Shown here: positions 40,848 to 51,500 of the stretch, one piece after another | How positions within the stretch are numbered: the first letter of the stretch is position 1 | Layout of the letters: each line of letters begins with the position of its first letter | Source: Pseudomonas uvaldensis | GTDB taxonomy: Bacteria > Pseudomonadota > Gammaproteobacteria > Pseudomonadales > Pseudomonadaceae | Length of the DNA stretch: 64,000 nucleotides | Assembly (NCBI RefSeq): GCF_021271205.1 | Contig: NZ_JAIWKS010000006.1 | Span: 434,001-498,000, forward strand | Reading direction: 5' to 3' | Made by a program: the position numbers and the translations under genes | Notes under the pieces: generated by a model | Seen by the model: the letters and a program-made list of their open reading frames with translations, nothing else | The model's database searches: none | Told to the model about the DNA's origin: nothing

Positions 40848-42167
40848 TTGAACGAACATCCATCCTCCTGCGTCATACGCCCCACGGGTTGTCCGGGGTT
40901 GTTGCGTGTCGTCCAGGCGCTGGACGGTGGGATTTGCCGGATCAAGCTCGACGGTGGGTCCATTCAATCGGTTCAGGCCGACACCGTGGCGTCGGCGGCC
41001 GAGCGGTTCGCCGGTGGGGTCATCGAGGCGACCAATCGCGCCAACCTGCAGATCCGTGGGATTGGCGCCGCGCAGGATGCGCTGATCGAACAGTTGCTGG
41101 CCGCTGGATTGGGGCCCCATACCCCGGCTGGCGACGATGTCCGAAACCTGATGCTCAGTCCCTCGGCCGGGATCGATCGGCAGATGCTGTTCGATACCCG
41201 ACCGTTGGCCGCGCAGATCCTGCTCACCTTGCAAATCCACGAACGCTTCCATGAGCTGTCGGCGAAATTCGCCGTGCAACTGGATGGCGGTGAAGCCATG
41301 GCGATGCTCGAACATCACCATGACCTGTGGTTATCAGCGCTTATCCACCGCGGTGAGCCCTGGCTGGCTTTCGGGCTGGCTGGCTCGCCGCTGGATAAAC
41401 CGGCCGGGAAGGTGCCCCTGGCCCAAGGGCATGCCCTGGTGGTGATGGTGCTGGAGTCGTTCCTCGACCTGGCCCGCCCGGATCAGACACGCATGCGGCA
41501 TTTGCTGGCCGAAATCCCAGAGGATGAATTTATCGTCCTGTTGGCCCGTCGCGTGGCGCTGCAACCTTGCCTCGACTGGCAGCGGGGCGCGTCCGTCGAT
41601 GGATTGCACATCGGCATTCATCCCCAGCATGACGACCGGGTCTACGTTGGCGCCCAGGCTCCTCTCGGCCGGCTCGATACCGCCATGTTGCGGGGAGCGG
41701 CGCAGTTGGCTCTGGAGAAGGGGGACGGCAGTCTTCGCTTCACGCCCTGGCAAAGCCTGCTACTGCCCAACGTCGGCGCCCATGACGCGAAGCAGGTGCT
41801 GGCGCGGCTGGGTGAGCTGGGCCTGGTGTGCTCGCCCGATGAACCCCTGGCGAACCTGATCGCCTGCACCGGCTCCAGCGGCTGCGGCAAGGCCCTGGCC
41901 GATACCAAGGCCGATGCCCGGCAACTGGCTGAACGGCTGCAACGCCACGGGCAGGCCTTGAAAATCCATCTGACCGGCTGCCCTCGTTCCTGCGCGGCGG
42001 CTCATGTCGCGCCCGCCACCTTGCTGGCAGTCGGACCCGGTCGCTACGACCTCTATTTTCGCGATGCCACGCTGCCGGGGTTCGGCGCGTTGCAGGCGCA
42101 CAACCTGACGATTGAAGCGCTCGGCCACTGGTTCGATGCTCACCCCCGGAGTCCCCTTGATGCTTGA
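40848..42167 (+). CDS. cobG: Precorrin-3B synthase CobG
   Basis: 439 residues from a TTG at 40848; an in-frame stop lies at 40830 and no ATG precedes VIRPTGCPGLLRVVQALDGG, so a non-ATG start is needed. Nitrite/sulfite-reductase-like fold: two ferredoxin-like halves and the 4Fe-4S cysteine set in ACTGSSGCGKALADT and HLTGCPRSCAAAH. CobG is the oxygen-dependent mono-oxygenase that prepares precorrin-3A for ring contraction by CobJ. Overlaps cobH by 8 bases. First gene of the rightward operon. Confidence 0.94.
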   Translation: MNEHPSSCVIRPTGCPGLLRVVQALDGGICRIKLDGGSIQSVQADTVASAAERFAGGVIEATNRANLQIRGIGAAQDALIEQLLAAGLGPHTPAGDDVRNLMLSPSAGIDRQMLFDTRPLAAQILLTLQIHERFHELSAKFAVQLDGGEAMAMLEHHHDLWLSALIHRGEPWLAFGLAGSPLDKPAGKVPLAQGHALVVMVLESFLDLARPDQTRMRHLLAEIPEDEFIVLLARRVALQPCLDWQRGASVDGLHIGIHPQHDDRVYVGAQAPLGRLDTAMLRGAAQLALEKGDGSLRFTPWQSLLLPNVGAHDAKQVLARLGELGLVCSPDEPLANLIACTGSSGCGKALADTKADARQLAERLQRHGQALKIHLTGCPRSCAAAHVAPATLLAVGPGRYDLYFRDATLPGFGALQAHNLTIEALGHWFDAHPRSPLDA

Positions 42168-42786
42168 TTACATCCGCGACGGTCAGGAGATCTATCGCAA
42201 CTCCTTCGCGATCATTCGCGCCGAGGCCAACCTGTCGCGTATCCCGCCCGACCTGGAAAAACTCGCCGTGCGGGTGATCCATGCCTGTGGCATGGTCGAG
42301 GCCGTCGACGGCCTGCAGTTTTCCGACGGCGCGGGTACGGCCGGGCGTCAGGCACTGGCTGCTGGCGCACCGATCCTGTGTGACGCGCGCATGGTATCCG
42401 AGGGCGTGACCCGCGCTCGCCTGCCGGCCAATAACCCGGTGATCTGCACCCTGCGCGACGAGCGTGTGCCGCAACTGGCCAATGAACTGGGCAATACCCG
42501 TTCGGCAGCTGCCCTGGAGCTGTGGCGCCCGTATCTGGAAGGCAGCGTCGTGGTGATCGGCAACGCGCCGACCGCGCTGTTTTATTTGTTGGAAATGCTC
42601 GATGCCGGCGCGCCGAAACCGGCGTTGATCCTCGGTTTTCCGGTGGGCTTTGTCGGTGCCGCCGAGTCCAAGGCGATGCTGGCGGCCAACAGCCGCGGCG
42701 TGCCGTTCGTGATCATGCAAGGCCGGCTGGGTGGCAGCGCCATGGCCGCCGCCGCCGTCAACGCCCTCGCTACGGAGATTGAATGA
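42160..42786 (+). CDS. cobH: Precorrin-8X methylmutase CobH
   Basis: 208 residues from the ATG at 42160 (MLDYIRDGQEIYRNSFAIIR), overlapping the cobG end. Patches: VIHACGMVEAVDGLQFSDGA with the catalytic His region, CDARMVSEGVTRARLPANN, VVVIGNAPTALFYLLEML, GFPVGFVGAAESKAML. Moves the methyl from C11 to C12 to form hydrogenobyrinic acid (or cobyrinate). Confidence 0.96.
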   Translation: MLDYIRDGQEIYRNSFAIIRAEANLSRIPPDLEKLAVRVIHACGMVEAVDGLQFSDGAGTAGRQALAAGAPILCDARMVSEGVTRARLPANNPVICTLRDERVPQLANELGNTRSAAALELWRPYLEGSVVVIGNAPTALFYLLEMLDAGAPKPALILGFPVGFVGAAESKAMLAANSRGVPFVIMQGRLGGSAMAAAAVNALATEIE

Positions 42787-43517
42787 TGCAGCAGCCTGGA
42801 CGTCTGATCGGCCTCGGCGTAGGTCCCGGTGACCCGGAGCTGATTACCCTCAAGGCCCTGCGCCTGCTACGCGAATCTCCCGTGGTGGCGTACTTCGTCG
42901 CCAAGGGCAAGAAGGGCAACGCCTTTGGCATCATCGAGGGCCATTTGCAGACAGAGCAAACGTTGTTGCCGCTGGTCTACCCGGTGACTACCGAAGCGCT
43001 GCCGGCGCCGCTGTCGTACGAACAGGTGATCGCCGATTTCTACGACACCGCCGCCGAACACCTGGCCATGCACCTGGATGCCGGTCGCGACGTCGCGGTG
43101 ATTTGCGAGGGCGATCCTTTCTTCTACGGCTCCTATATGTATCTGCACGATCGTCTGGCCGAGCGCTACGAGGCCGAAGTCGTTCCCGGCGTGTGCTCGA
43201 TGCTCGGCGGCGCCTCGGTGCTGGGCGCGCCGCTGGTGTATCGCAACCAGAGCCTGTCGGTGCTGTCCGGCGTGCTGCCCCATGACGAGCTCAAGCGCCG
43301 CCTGGCCGATGCCGATGCGGCGGTGATCATGAAGCTGGGGCGCAATTTTCCCAAGGTCCGCCAGGTACTCGGCGAGCTGGGTCTGGACGGGCGGGCGCTG
43401 TACGTCGAACGGGCAACCATGGCCAATCAGAAAATCGTGCCGCTGGATGAAGTGGAGCCGATGTCCTCGCCGTATTTCTCGCTGATCATCGTGCCGGGTG
43501 AACGGTGGCAGGGATGA
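42783..43517 (+). CDS. cobI: Precorrin-2 C20-methyltransferase CobI
   Basis: 244 residues, tetrapyrrole methylase fold. SAM-site loops: GRLIGLGVGPGDPELITLKA at the start, VICEGDPFFYGSYMYLHDRL and PGVCSMLGGASVLGAPLVY. Converts precorrin-2 to precorrin-3A. Its ATG overlaps the cobH stop; a second ATG follows immediately. Confidence 0.96.
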   Translation: MMQQPGRLIGLGVGPGDPELITLKALRLLRESPVVAYFVAKGKKGNAFGIIEGHLQTEQTLLPLVYPVTTEALPAPLSYEQVIADFYDTAAEHLAMHLDAGRDVAVICEGDPFFYGSYMYLHDRLAERYEAEVVPGVCSMLGGASVLGAPLVYRNQSLSVLSGVLPHDELKRRLADADAAVIMKLGRNFPKVRQVLGELGLDGRALYVERATMANQKIVPLDEVEPMSSPYFSLIIVPGERWQG

Positions 43518-45214
43518 CGTTCAAGGCTGCGGCAATCGTTATCCTTGGGCCGGGCAGTCTTGCAACGGCCCGGCGGATTCAACAGCGTTATCCCGACGCC
43601 TTGATCCACGGCCTGGCCGGGCGGGTCGAGGGGACGGACCGGCAATACCAGGAGTTCGGCGCGACGTTGCGCGAACTCTATCGCCAGGACTCGCCGATCA
43701 TTGCTCTGTGCGCGGCGGGCATCGTCATTCGCACCCTGGCGCCGTTGCTGTTGGAAAAGGGCGTCGAGCCACCTGTGCTGGCAGTGGCGGAAGACGGCAG
43801 CGCCGTAGTGCCGCTGTTGGGCGGCTTGGGCGGCGTCAATGTCATGGCCCGGGAGATTGCGGCCTGCCTGCAAGTCGCCCCGGCGATCACCACCAGCGGT
43901 GAATTGCGCTTTGGCACGTGCCTGCTCAATCCGCCGAGCGGTTACCGCCTCGACGACCTGGAGCAAGGCAAGCGTTTCGTGTCCGACCTGCTGGCCGGCG
44001 AGCCGGTACGCATCGAAGGCGCCGCCCCTTGGCTGGACCAGGCGCAGTTGCCCCAGGACGAGCGGGCGCGCCTGGCGATTCGCATCGATTGCAGCGCGAC
44101 CGTTCCGGTGGTCGACGAGCTGCGTATCTATCCTCGCCAGGTAGTTGTGGCGCTGAAGGCCGGCGTGGTGAATGTTGCCACTGCCATCGACGACGCTTTG
44201 CGTCAGGCTGGCCTCGCGGTGCAATCGCTGGCGTGCCTGTTGGCAGTGGACACTGAGATGGCAAGTGCGGAGTTGCATCAGGTGGCCTCGGCTCTGGGCG
44301 TGCCGCTGCGTTTTGCGGCGGCCGGGGACGATATCGCGCAATGGTTGAGCGAGGCTCTGGGCCAACCGGCTTCGCTGCAAATCGTCAATGACGTCGCCAT
44401 TGCCGTGGCCGAACAGCCCCTCGATCCGCAACGGATCGGACGCGGGCGCGGACGCCTGGCGGTGATCGGCCTCGGCCCGGGGGCGGCTGATCTGATGGTG
44501 CCGGCCGTGCGGGCCGAACTGGATCGCGCTACCGATGTGCTGGGCTACGAAACCTACGTCCGCATGGCGGGGCCGTTCCGGGACGATCAGGTGCAGCATT
44601 GCACCGACAACCGTGAAGAAATGCAGCGGGCGCGACATGCCTTTGAACTGGCGGCCCGGGGACGCTCCGTGGTGGTGGTATCGTCGGGCGATCCGGGCGT
44701 GTTCGCCATGGCCGCAGCGGTGCTGGAAGCCTTGCATGAGTCGACGGATGTCCATTGGCACAACGTCGACCTGCAAATCCTGCCCGGCGTCTCGGCCTCT
44801 CTTGCCACGGCGGCCCAGGCCGGTGCGCCTTTGGGTCATGATTTCTGCGTGATGTCGCTGTCGGACAATCTCAAGCCCTGGTCGATCATCGAGAAGCGCC
44901 TGGACCTGGCGGCGCAGGCCGACCTGGCCCTGGCGTTCTACAACCCGATCTCCCGGTCGCGGCCATGGCAATTGGGGCGGGCGCTGGACATCGTCGCGCA
45001 GCATCGCACGCCTGATACTCCGGTGGTCCTGGGGCGCGACATCGGTCGTCCGGGCCAGACCCTGAGGGTCACCACCCTGGGACAACTGGCCCCGGACCAG
45101 GTGGACATGCGCACCATGGTGCTGGTGGGGTCCTCCACCACGTGTGTGTTCCCCCGCGCTGAAGGGGGCGACTGGGTGTATACGCCGCGCTGGTACGGCA
45201 GCAAACCTCGTTGA
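43514..45214 (+). CDS. cobJ: CbiG-CobJ fusion: precorrin-3B C17-methyltransferase
   Basis: 566 residues from the ATG at 43514, which overlaps the cobI stop (a GTG at 43505 is possible). N-terminal part (about 1-310) is CbiG-like: IIALCAAGIVIRTLAPLLLE (CbiG N), then the linker and a CbiG/CobE C-terminal domain (VVALKAGVVNVATAIDDALR, VQSLACLLAVDTEMA). The C-terminal part (from about 315) is the methylase CobJ/CbiH: GRLAVIGLGPGAADLMVPAV, VVSSGDPGVFAMAAAVLEAL, ALAFYNPISRSRPWQLGRAL. It links C17 methylation and ring contraction with a CbiG domain that normally opens the delta-lactone in the anaerobic route. Confidence 0.95.
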   Translation: MTFKAAAIVILGPGSLATARRIQQRYPDALIHGLAGRVEGTDRQYQEFGATLRELYRQDSPIIALCAAGIVIRTLAPLLLEKGVEPPVLAVAEDGSAVVPLLGGLGGVNVMAREIAACLQVAPAITTSGELRFGTCLLNPPSGYRLDDLEQGKRFVSDLLAGEPVRIEGAAPWLDQAQLPQDERARLAIRIDCSATVPVVDELRIYPRQVVVALKAGVVNVATAIDDALRQAGLAVQSLACLLAVDTEMASAELHQVASALGVPLRFAAAGDDIAQWLSEALGQPASLQIVNDVAIAVAEQPLDPQRIGRGRGRLAVIGLGPGAADLMVPAVRAELDRATDVLGYETYVRMAGPFRDDQVQHCTDNREEMQRARHAFELAARGRSVVVVSSGDPGVFAMAAAVLEALHESTDVHWHNVDLQILPGVSASLATAAQAGAPLGHDFCVMSLSDNLKPWSIIEKRLDLAAQADLALAFYNPISRSRPWQLGRALDIVAQHRTPDTPVVLGRDIGRPGQTLRVTTLGQLAPDQVDMRTMVLVGSSTTCVFPRAEGGDWVYTPRWYGSKPR

Positions 45215-45511
45215 TTCGATTCGGCAGCCCGTTCGGGCTGCCATAACCGCTGCATTCGTCTGTGTCCTTTTAGAGTCGCTCGATAAGTGTTGTCACTTGT
45301 GGATGGCGTGCGCTTGCCACTTTGAGTTTGTTTTTTATTTGGAAATTTATTGGGTTTGAGTGGCGCCTTGATCGTGAGTTACTTTTATTCAAGGTCATCG
45401 AGAAATTTATTTTCCGAACGTTAACGTGCAGGTGCCGGGATGCACTTGTGGATGACTGTTTTTCGATGCAGGCCCCGGCCTGTTTACATGCAATAAATGG
45501 AAGTATTGTTC
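45215..45511. other. AT-rich intergenic region before the toxin gene
   Basis: 297 bp with a short hairpin near the left end and then a markedly AT-rich stretch (about 45310-45420) in otherwise GC-rich DNA. It should carry the toxin promoter. A small open frame starting at 45322 overlaps the toxin start and has no support. Confidence 0.5.
45223..45242 (+). terminator. Hairpin after cobJ, possible terminator
   Basis: GGCAGCCC-GTTC-GGGCTGCC, an 8-9-bp GC stem 9 bases after the cobJ stop. It is not followed by a proper T run, so termination may be weak. Confidence 0.5.
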
Positions 45512-48500
45512 ATGAGTGGAACCAGGTTTACATCGCTGCGTGGTTACGTCGATTTTGTCGGTTTGTTGAAGTTGAAGGATATTGAACAGGCTTTGGTCCC
45601 GTATAAAGGCACCGATCGGTACGATGCAGTGCTGCGTTATTACTTTGGCTGTATAGCCGCGCTGGATGCGCCTGGCATGCTGGAACCGTTGGGGCTGCTC
45701 AAGCATGCGCTGGGGGCGCTGCAACGGGGCGGCAGACGTCGCCGCACGGCGGAACTGGAGCCGTCGGGTGGCACCACGGCGGTTGATCTGACGTACATCC
45801 ACGACACTGTGGAAGATTATGAAGAACGTTTGCATCACAGCGTCGAGCAACTGAAGATACCGGCCACTGAAGTGCCGAAGAAATTGCACTTCGTCTGGCT
45901 GGGGGGCGGCATCGGTGCCATTCAGCGCGACTATATAACTGTCTGGAAAAAGGTGATGGCCGGCGAGGGCTATCAACTTAATCTCTGGTATGACAGCGAT
46001 GCGTTATTGGCGTATGAAACCAACCGGATCATTATTGAGGCCGCCAAGGCCGATGCAATGGTCAATGGCGCACAAGATATTATCGATCCCTCCGAGTTGG
46101 GCGACCGCTATGAAGAGCGGGTCATCGTCTTGAAACAACAAATGTTCGCGCACATTAAAAAGTTCGTGGAAAACGGCGGCAGCGCCGATGACGCGAGGAT
46201 CGACCTGCTGGTCCGGGCCTATGGTGAGGACAAGGCGCGGCTGACTGCTCTGAAGGCCGCTAACCGGCTCAGTCTATCGGCTGTGTCCGAAGGAAATCTG
46301 GCGTTGCGCGACCTTGCCCGCGGTGATGTGCCGCTGCACCTGAACGATATTTACGAGCGCGAGATCAGCCTGCGTTGCAATCTGGCTTCGGGTTCCGATG
46401 TGGTGCGTCTCGAAGCGTTGTTCAACGAAGGCGGCAGCTATGCCGATGTCGACAACTTGCCGCCGTTGCAGGAAAAACTGGGCGGGGTGGACATCCGCGG
46501 GTTCAAGACCGATGCACGCCTGGGCGTGCTGCAATTGTTGCTCGACCGCAATCCCGAATGGATGCCCGGCCGTCAGACGTTGCGTCACCAATACACCGAC
46601 TATCTGGGGCAGATCCCGTCGGAGAATATCGAGGCGCTCACGCGTTTTGCCGACGGCAAGCCGGAGCTCAATCAGGTTTTTCGCACCCCGGTGGAGCGTC
46701 TTGCGCGCCCCTATGAACTGCGTGCCGTCGCTGAGCAGAACTCCCTGAGCAATGCTTTCCTGATGGCCCACCCGGGAGCGGCGATGATCGAGACGGTGCT
46801 CGAACGTTTCCGGCTCAATTATGAGGTCGTCGACGCCACCGCTCGCCTGGCCGACGAGCAAAACGTCGCGCTTATCGATGTCGACACCATGGCCGGTCTG
46901 GCGCAGCAAGCCGCGACCGAGGTGTTTGGTCCGCTGCATGAGCTGCCTTCGGAAGCGGAGATGGCGGTGTCCTTCCTCGTGCAGGCCGCCGCGACGTATT
47001 ACAGCGACGGCATTCGTCCCCAGAGCGAAGTAACGATCTACCTGACCGGGCCTGGCGCTATGCGCGAGGGTATGGCCGATTATCAGCGGGCGAACTTCAC
47101 GCCTCGCAGTGCCGAGAACTGGCGGGCCGAAATCGCCATTCCAGCCGTTGCCACAGTCAACCGCGCTACCGAAGAAGAGCAGGATCATTCCTGGAAAGAG
47201 AACGAAAGCGACACCCGACATTGGCTCGATAGCGAGAAGAAACGCTGGCAGGAAGGCCGGTTCAAGGCCCGTTACGCCGGTGAGCTGGAGGAGCTGCTCA
47301 AATACCGCACGCTCCAGTTCGATGAAGGCTGGCCGTTGATGGAAGGACGCCATGTGCTGTCCACCGACCTGCTGCAGCATCTGGCCGATCAGTTGGGTGC
47401 ACCTTTCATGGCAATGATGGGGCGCAGCCATACCGGTGTGGTGGCCTTCGACCAGCCAATACCGCTGAGTTTCGAGGCGCGCCAGTCGATCCGCACTCAA
47501 AGCGCCAGCCTGCTGCCCCCAGCGTCATTGGGTGATCCACAGACGCAACGGCTTTCTGTCGCCGAACTCTTGGACCGATTCGCCAAGGGCAGTTTTGAAG
47601 CGGCACAGTTGAGTCCGCTGCAGCGTCTGCTCCTGGGGACCTTGATCGGTGCACAGTCGCTGGATAACCGCAGCTTCGACGCCGTTCGCCCGCAGCTCGA
47701 TAACCTGGCCAATAACCTGGGTGAACGAGGTACCGCCGGCAGTTATGCGGTGATCGAGCAGGCGTTGTACCAACAGCGCGCACCGGCATTCCTGGCCGGG
47801 CTGGCCTACCCTGTCGACTACCCGGCCGTGCATGCTGAAACCGCTTTGGGATTGAAGAAAAACGCCTTGGAGCAGCCGTTGACGTTGCGCCAATGGGGGC
47901 AGCGAGTGACTCGGATCCAGCGGCTGGCGAAGCTTGAATACCGTGTGCGGGTCATTGAGCGCCTCGGTGTCGTCCTGGATGGCTTTGAAGCCGACGCGAT
48001 AAAGCTGGTGCCGCAGGACCTGCTGCTCCAGGGCGAAGGCGACAGGGTGGGCGGGCGCTGTTATCCACTGAGCCTGGTCATGGCGGCCGCGTTGTCGACG
48101 GACAAGGCCGCGGTGAACACCCTGCGCGAGCGATTCTACCTGGGGGTCATCGAGCCCGAGGCCAGCGATTGCGTGACCTTCCTGCAAGGGGTGGAAGCCT
48201 TGCGTGATGTTCAAGCGAGCGAGGTCGGTGTGGCACTTGCGCGCTCGGACCTGAAGGCGGTGGTGGAAGTCCTGCAAGCCAGGGCGACCACCAGTACGCT
48301 GATGCTCAACTCGGATAACCACGCCATGCTGGTGGGCAGGACCTTCGAGGGCGAACGCAGCACCTATCATTTCTACGATCCGAATTTCGGTCTTTTCGAG
48401 TTCACCCATGCCACGCGGTTCAGGCAGGCACTGGAGCGATTTTTCCTCGAGCAGGGAATGGCCGCTCACTACGCCGCCTACGGAGAGGCGACACGGCCGA

Positions 48501-51500
48501 CCTTCGATCTGTTCGAGTTGGACGGTGCGAAAATCTCGAAGATCGCATTGCCTGACGCCATCAAGGTTTCGCAATTGCTACAACCCGGTGCCTTGCCCGG
48601 GCAGAGGCTACGCCCTGTGCAACAACGCTTGGCCAGTGCCCGTGGACAATCGCTGATCAACAATCCCCGGCTCGGCAGTTGCCTGCTGGCACTGGACGGC
48701 CACTGGTGGGGCCAACAGATCGCGCAGGTGACGACGCGGCTCTGGCAGCAGAATCCGGCGGCCTCCCTACGGGTTCCTCTGTTCGAAACCCTGGAGATTG
48801 CGCCGGACGGTACGTACCGGGTGAGCCTGATCGATCCGCAAAACCCCGAAAAGTTGGTTCGAGTCATCTCGGATGATCATCGGCTCCTGCGTATCAAGAA
48901 TTACCTTTCGGAGCGTTTCCTGGCATTGGCCAATAAACCCGCCTTTGCGAGCGATCCTGCCGAAGTGGGCAGCGTTCATACCCTCAACGCTGGCTTCACC
49001 ATCCAGGCACTGATGATTGCGCTCAAAGAGCATGAGGGGCCTGATCGGCCGCTGTCCCTGGCGGTACGGTTGCATGCCTACGTCAATTACGCGCAGTTGG
49101 TGCACGGCAATGTGGTCGATGTCGCGGGCCTGGTCGGTCTGGTCCGACAGGCGCTGGCCGAAGAGAAGTTGATCGCGCGCACCGTCGCTCCGGTGGTCAA
49201 GGCTGCCGTGGGGCCCAGTGTGAGCGAAGCCACCGGCGGCGTGCTGCAACTGGCGAATGTCGGTTTCGACATCTATCAACTGGCGACAGCAACCGACGAG
49301 GTCGCCCGGGCCCAATTCGGCACTCAACTGGCGTTCGACTCGGCCGGCCTGGTGCTGTCGGCGGGAGCGCTCGCCGCCGGCTCCACGACCGCCGGAGCGG
49401 TTCTCGGGGGCGCGGCGGTGATCCTCGGCGGGCTGGCGGTGGGACTGGCAGCCTTGGCCCAGGGATTTGCAAGCATTGCCGAGGAGGCCAGGCAGGTGGG
49501 GCTGTTTTTCGATGAGGTGACCAAGGCGCATCTGCAGGCCTATCGGTTTGATGCCCACGGCAAAACCTGGTTGCCGCGTCCCTCGTTGATCATCCAGACC
49601 TTGGATCTGGCCCGTGGCCGACTTCAGCTGGACAGTCCCAGGCTGTATCCGTTACGGGATCATTTCGGTGTGCCGACCTTCGATCCTGACTACGAACGAG
49701 CGATCGACATCCGGCGAGAGCTGGGGCTGACGGATCGAGTCAGGTATATGCCGCCCGCCTCCGAGGCAATTGTGCTGCCTTGCGTGCCGCAAACCTGCTA
49801 CCGCTATGAATACAAGGCGTTGCCATTCGCCGGGTTGCGCCATGACACCGGATTCGACACGGCACGGCGCCTGGAGAAGAGGAAGGCCGATGGTGGATGG
49901 CTGTTCCTGTTTTCGTTCTATTCGTTCCCGAGCGATTACATCCTCTACCGGATGGTCCCGGACTATCGGCCGACCGTGATCGACATCATGCTCGACGCTC
50001 AAGAGCGCTCACTGGTGGTGCCTGCTCTTCCCGCCATCTGGCACGGAAAAATCAACTACCGGGTCCGTGGTGCCGGCGGACGTTGCAACTTATTGCTCAG
50101 TCCCGGCGCGAACCTGACGTTCGAGGCGTTGAGGTTGCAGAAGTCGACCTGGGTGCTGGATGCTCCTTGGGCTCGCGAGAGTGAAGTCCGCTTGGAGGAA
50201 CAGGCCAAGTTGTTCATTGGCGACATCGAGGTGACGCTCACAGGGGACGGCCATCACGAAGTGCTGCTCCGGCTTACCGACAATCGGATACTCAGGGTTG
50301 AGCCGGTGACCGGCAGGCTCACCCTCATCGAGCAGGACATGCCATCGGGCGTGGATCGACAGGCCCTGCAAGCGCACCTGAAGGCTCTGGTTCAAGAACA
50401 CCGCCTGGCGTTGCCTTACACACCGATCCATCGCTACCTGATTCCGTTCGAGAAGCCGGATGAACCCCGGTACATCACCGCCTGGTACGACGCCAGGGAA
50501 GACCGCTTCCTGTATATCCGCAACGACCTGCCGGGCGCCGAGGATGCCTCGCTGGGCGCGGTGGCCGGCGGCTATGCCTACTTCTTCGAGCCGCAGAGCC
50601 TGCTGATCTGGCAAGTCGACGCGCTCACCGGGTTGTTGAGCCATCGCTATTGGCTTTGGGCCGCGAGCGAGACGGCGACTGTCATCAAGGTCGTCGAGGC
50701 GGACGCGCAGGGTGTGATTCATGTGGTGCAGGAGATCACCCGCAATGACCAGACAACCGAGCAACTGGTCTATGTGATCCATGAGGGACAGTTGCTGCTG
50801 AGTTCGGTAACGCGAGATCTGGACCCGACGCTGGAATCCATTTTCAGCGCCAGTGAGACGCTGGCCGACTGGACGCAGGTGCTGGGCAACGCTTATCCGG
50901 TTACGCCCTATGCCGGTCATGACGATACCTTCGTCACGGTCAACTGGCGCCCGGCACCGTTTGTTTCCGTTTGCTGGAAGATTGAAGAGTCACTACGGGA
51001 CATGGCCTGGGTTCGCGGCAGCGACCAGTTGATCATCCGTCCCTCACCGGGACGCAATCGTTATCGTGGATGGTCGGACTCGATCAAGAACATGACGGAC
51101 CTGACACTGCTTGCGCCAGCTGACGGCAGCGACGTATTTGTCATCTATGACAGGCTCAAACAAGAACTCTGTCGCAGGCAGCGCTCTCTGGTGGAGGGCA
51201 AAGGACAGTGGTCCAGCCGGTTCCATCGACCGGACAAGCTGGAAAATGTCATTGCTGTCGAGGCTGGGTATCTGGCGCTGACTACTGATGGTTTGTTCTA
51301 CAACCTGACGGATCGGGGAGACCTGGAGTTGGGAGGCGTGACTGAGTCCTGGTTCAAAGACCGGCCGCAGTGGTGGTCCGAACTGGCTTCACTGGCCCGG
51401 CGCAGCCCAGACGAGCGCCTGGCCCTTATCGGCTTGAGCAACTTCAATGGCGACGCGAAGCTGTGCGCCTGGTGCGTCGGGAGCCGGGTGTTGTTGGCCG

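Noticed and set aside
45322..45585. Small gene just before the toxin
   Set aside because: Overlaps the toxin start in another frame, has no ribosome site and an improbable composition.
46274..47500. 408-codon open frame antisense to the toxin gene
   Set aside because: Overlaps the conserved glucosyltransferase domain; no ribosome site or family motif.
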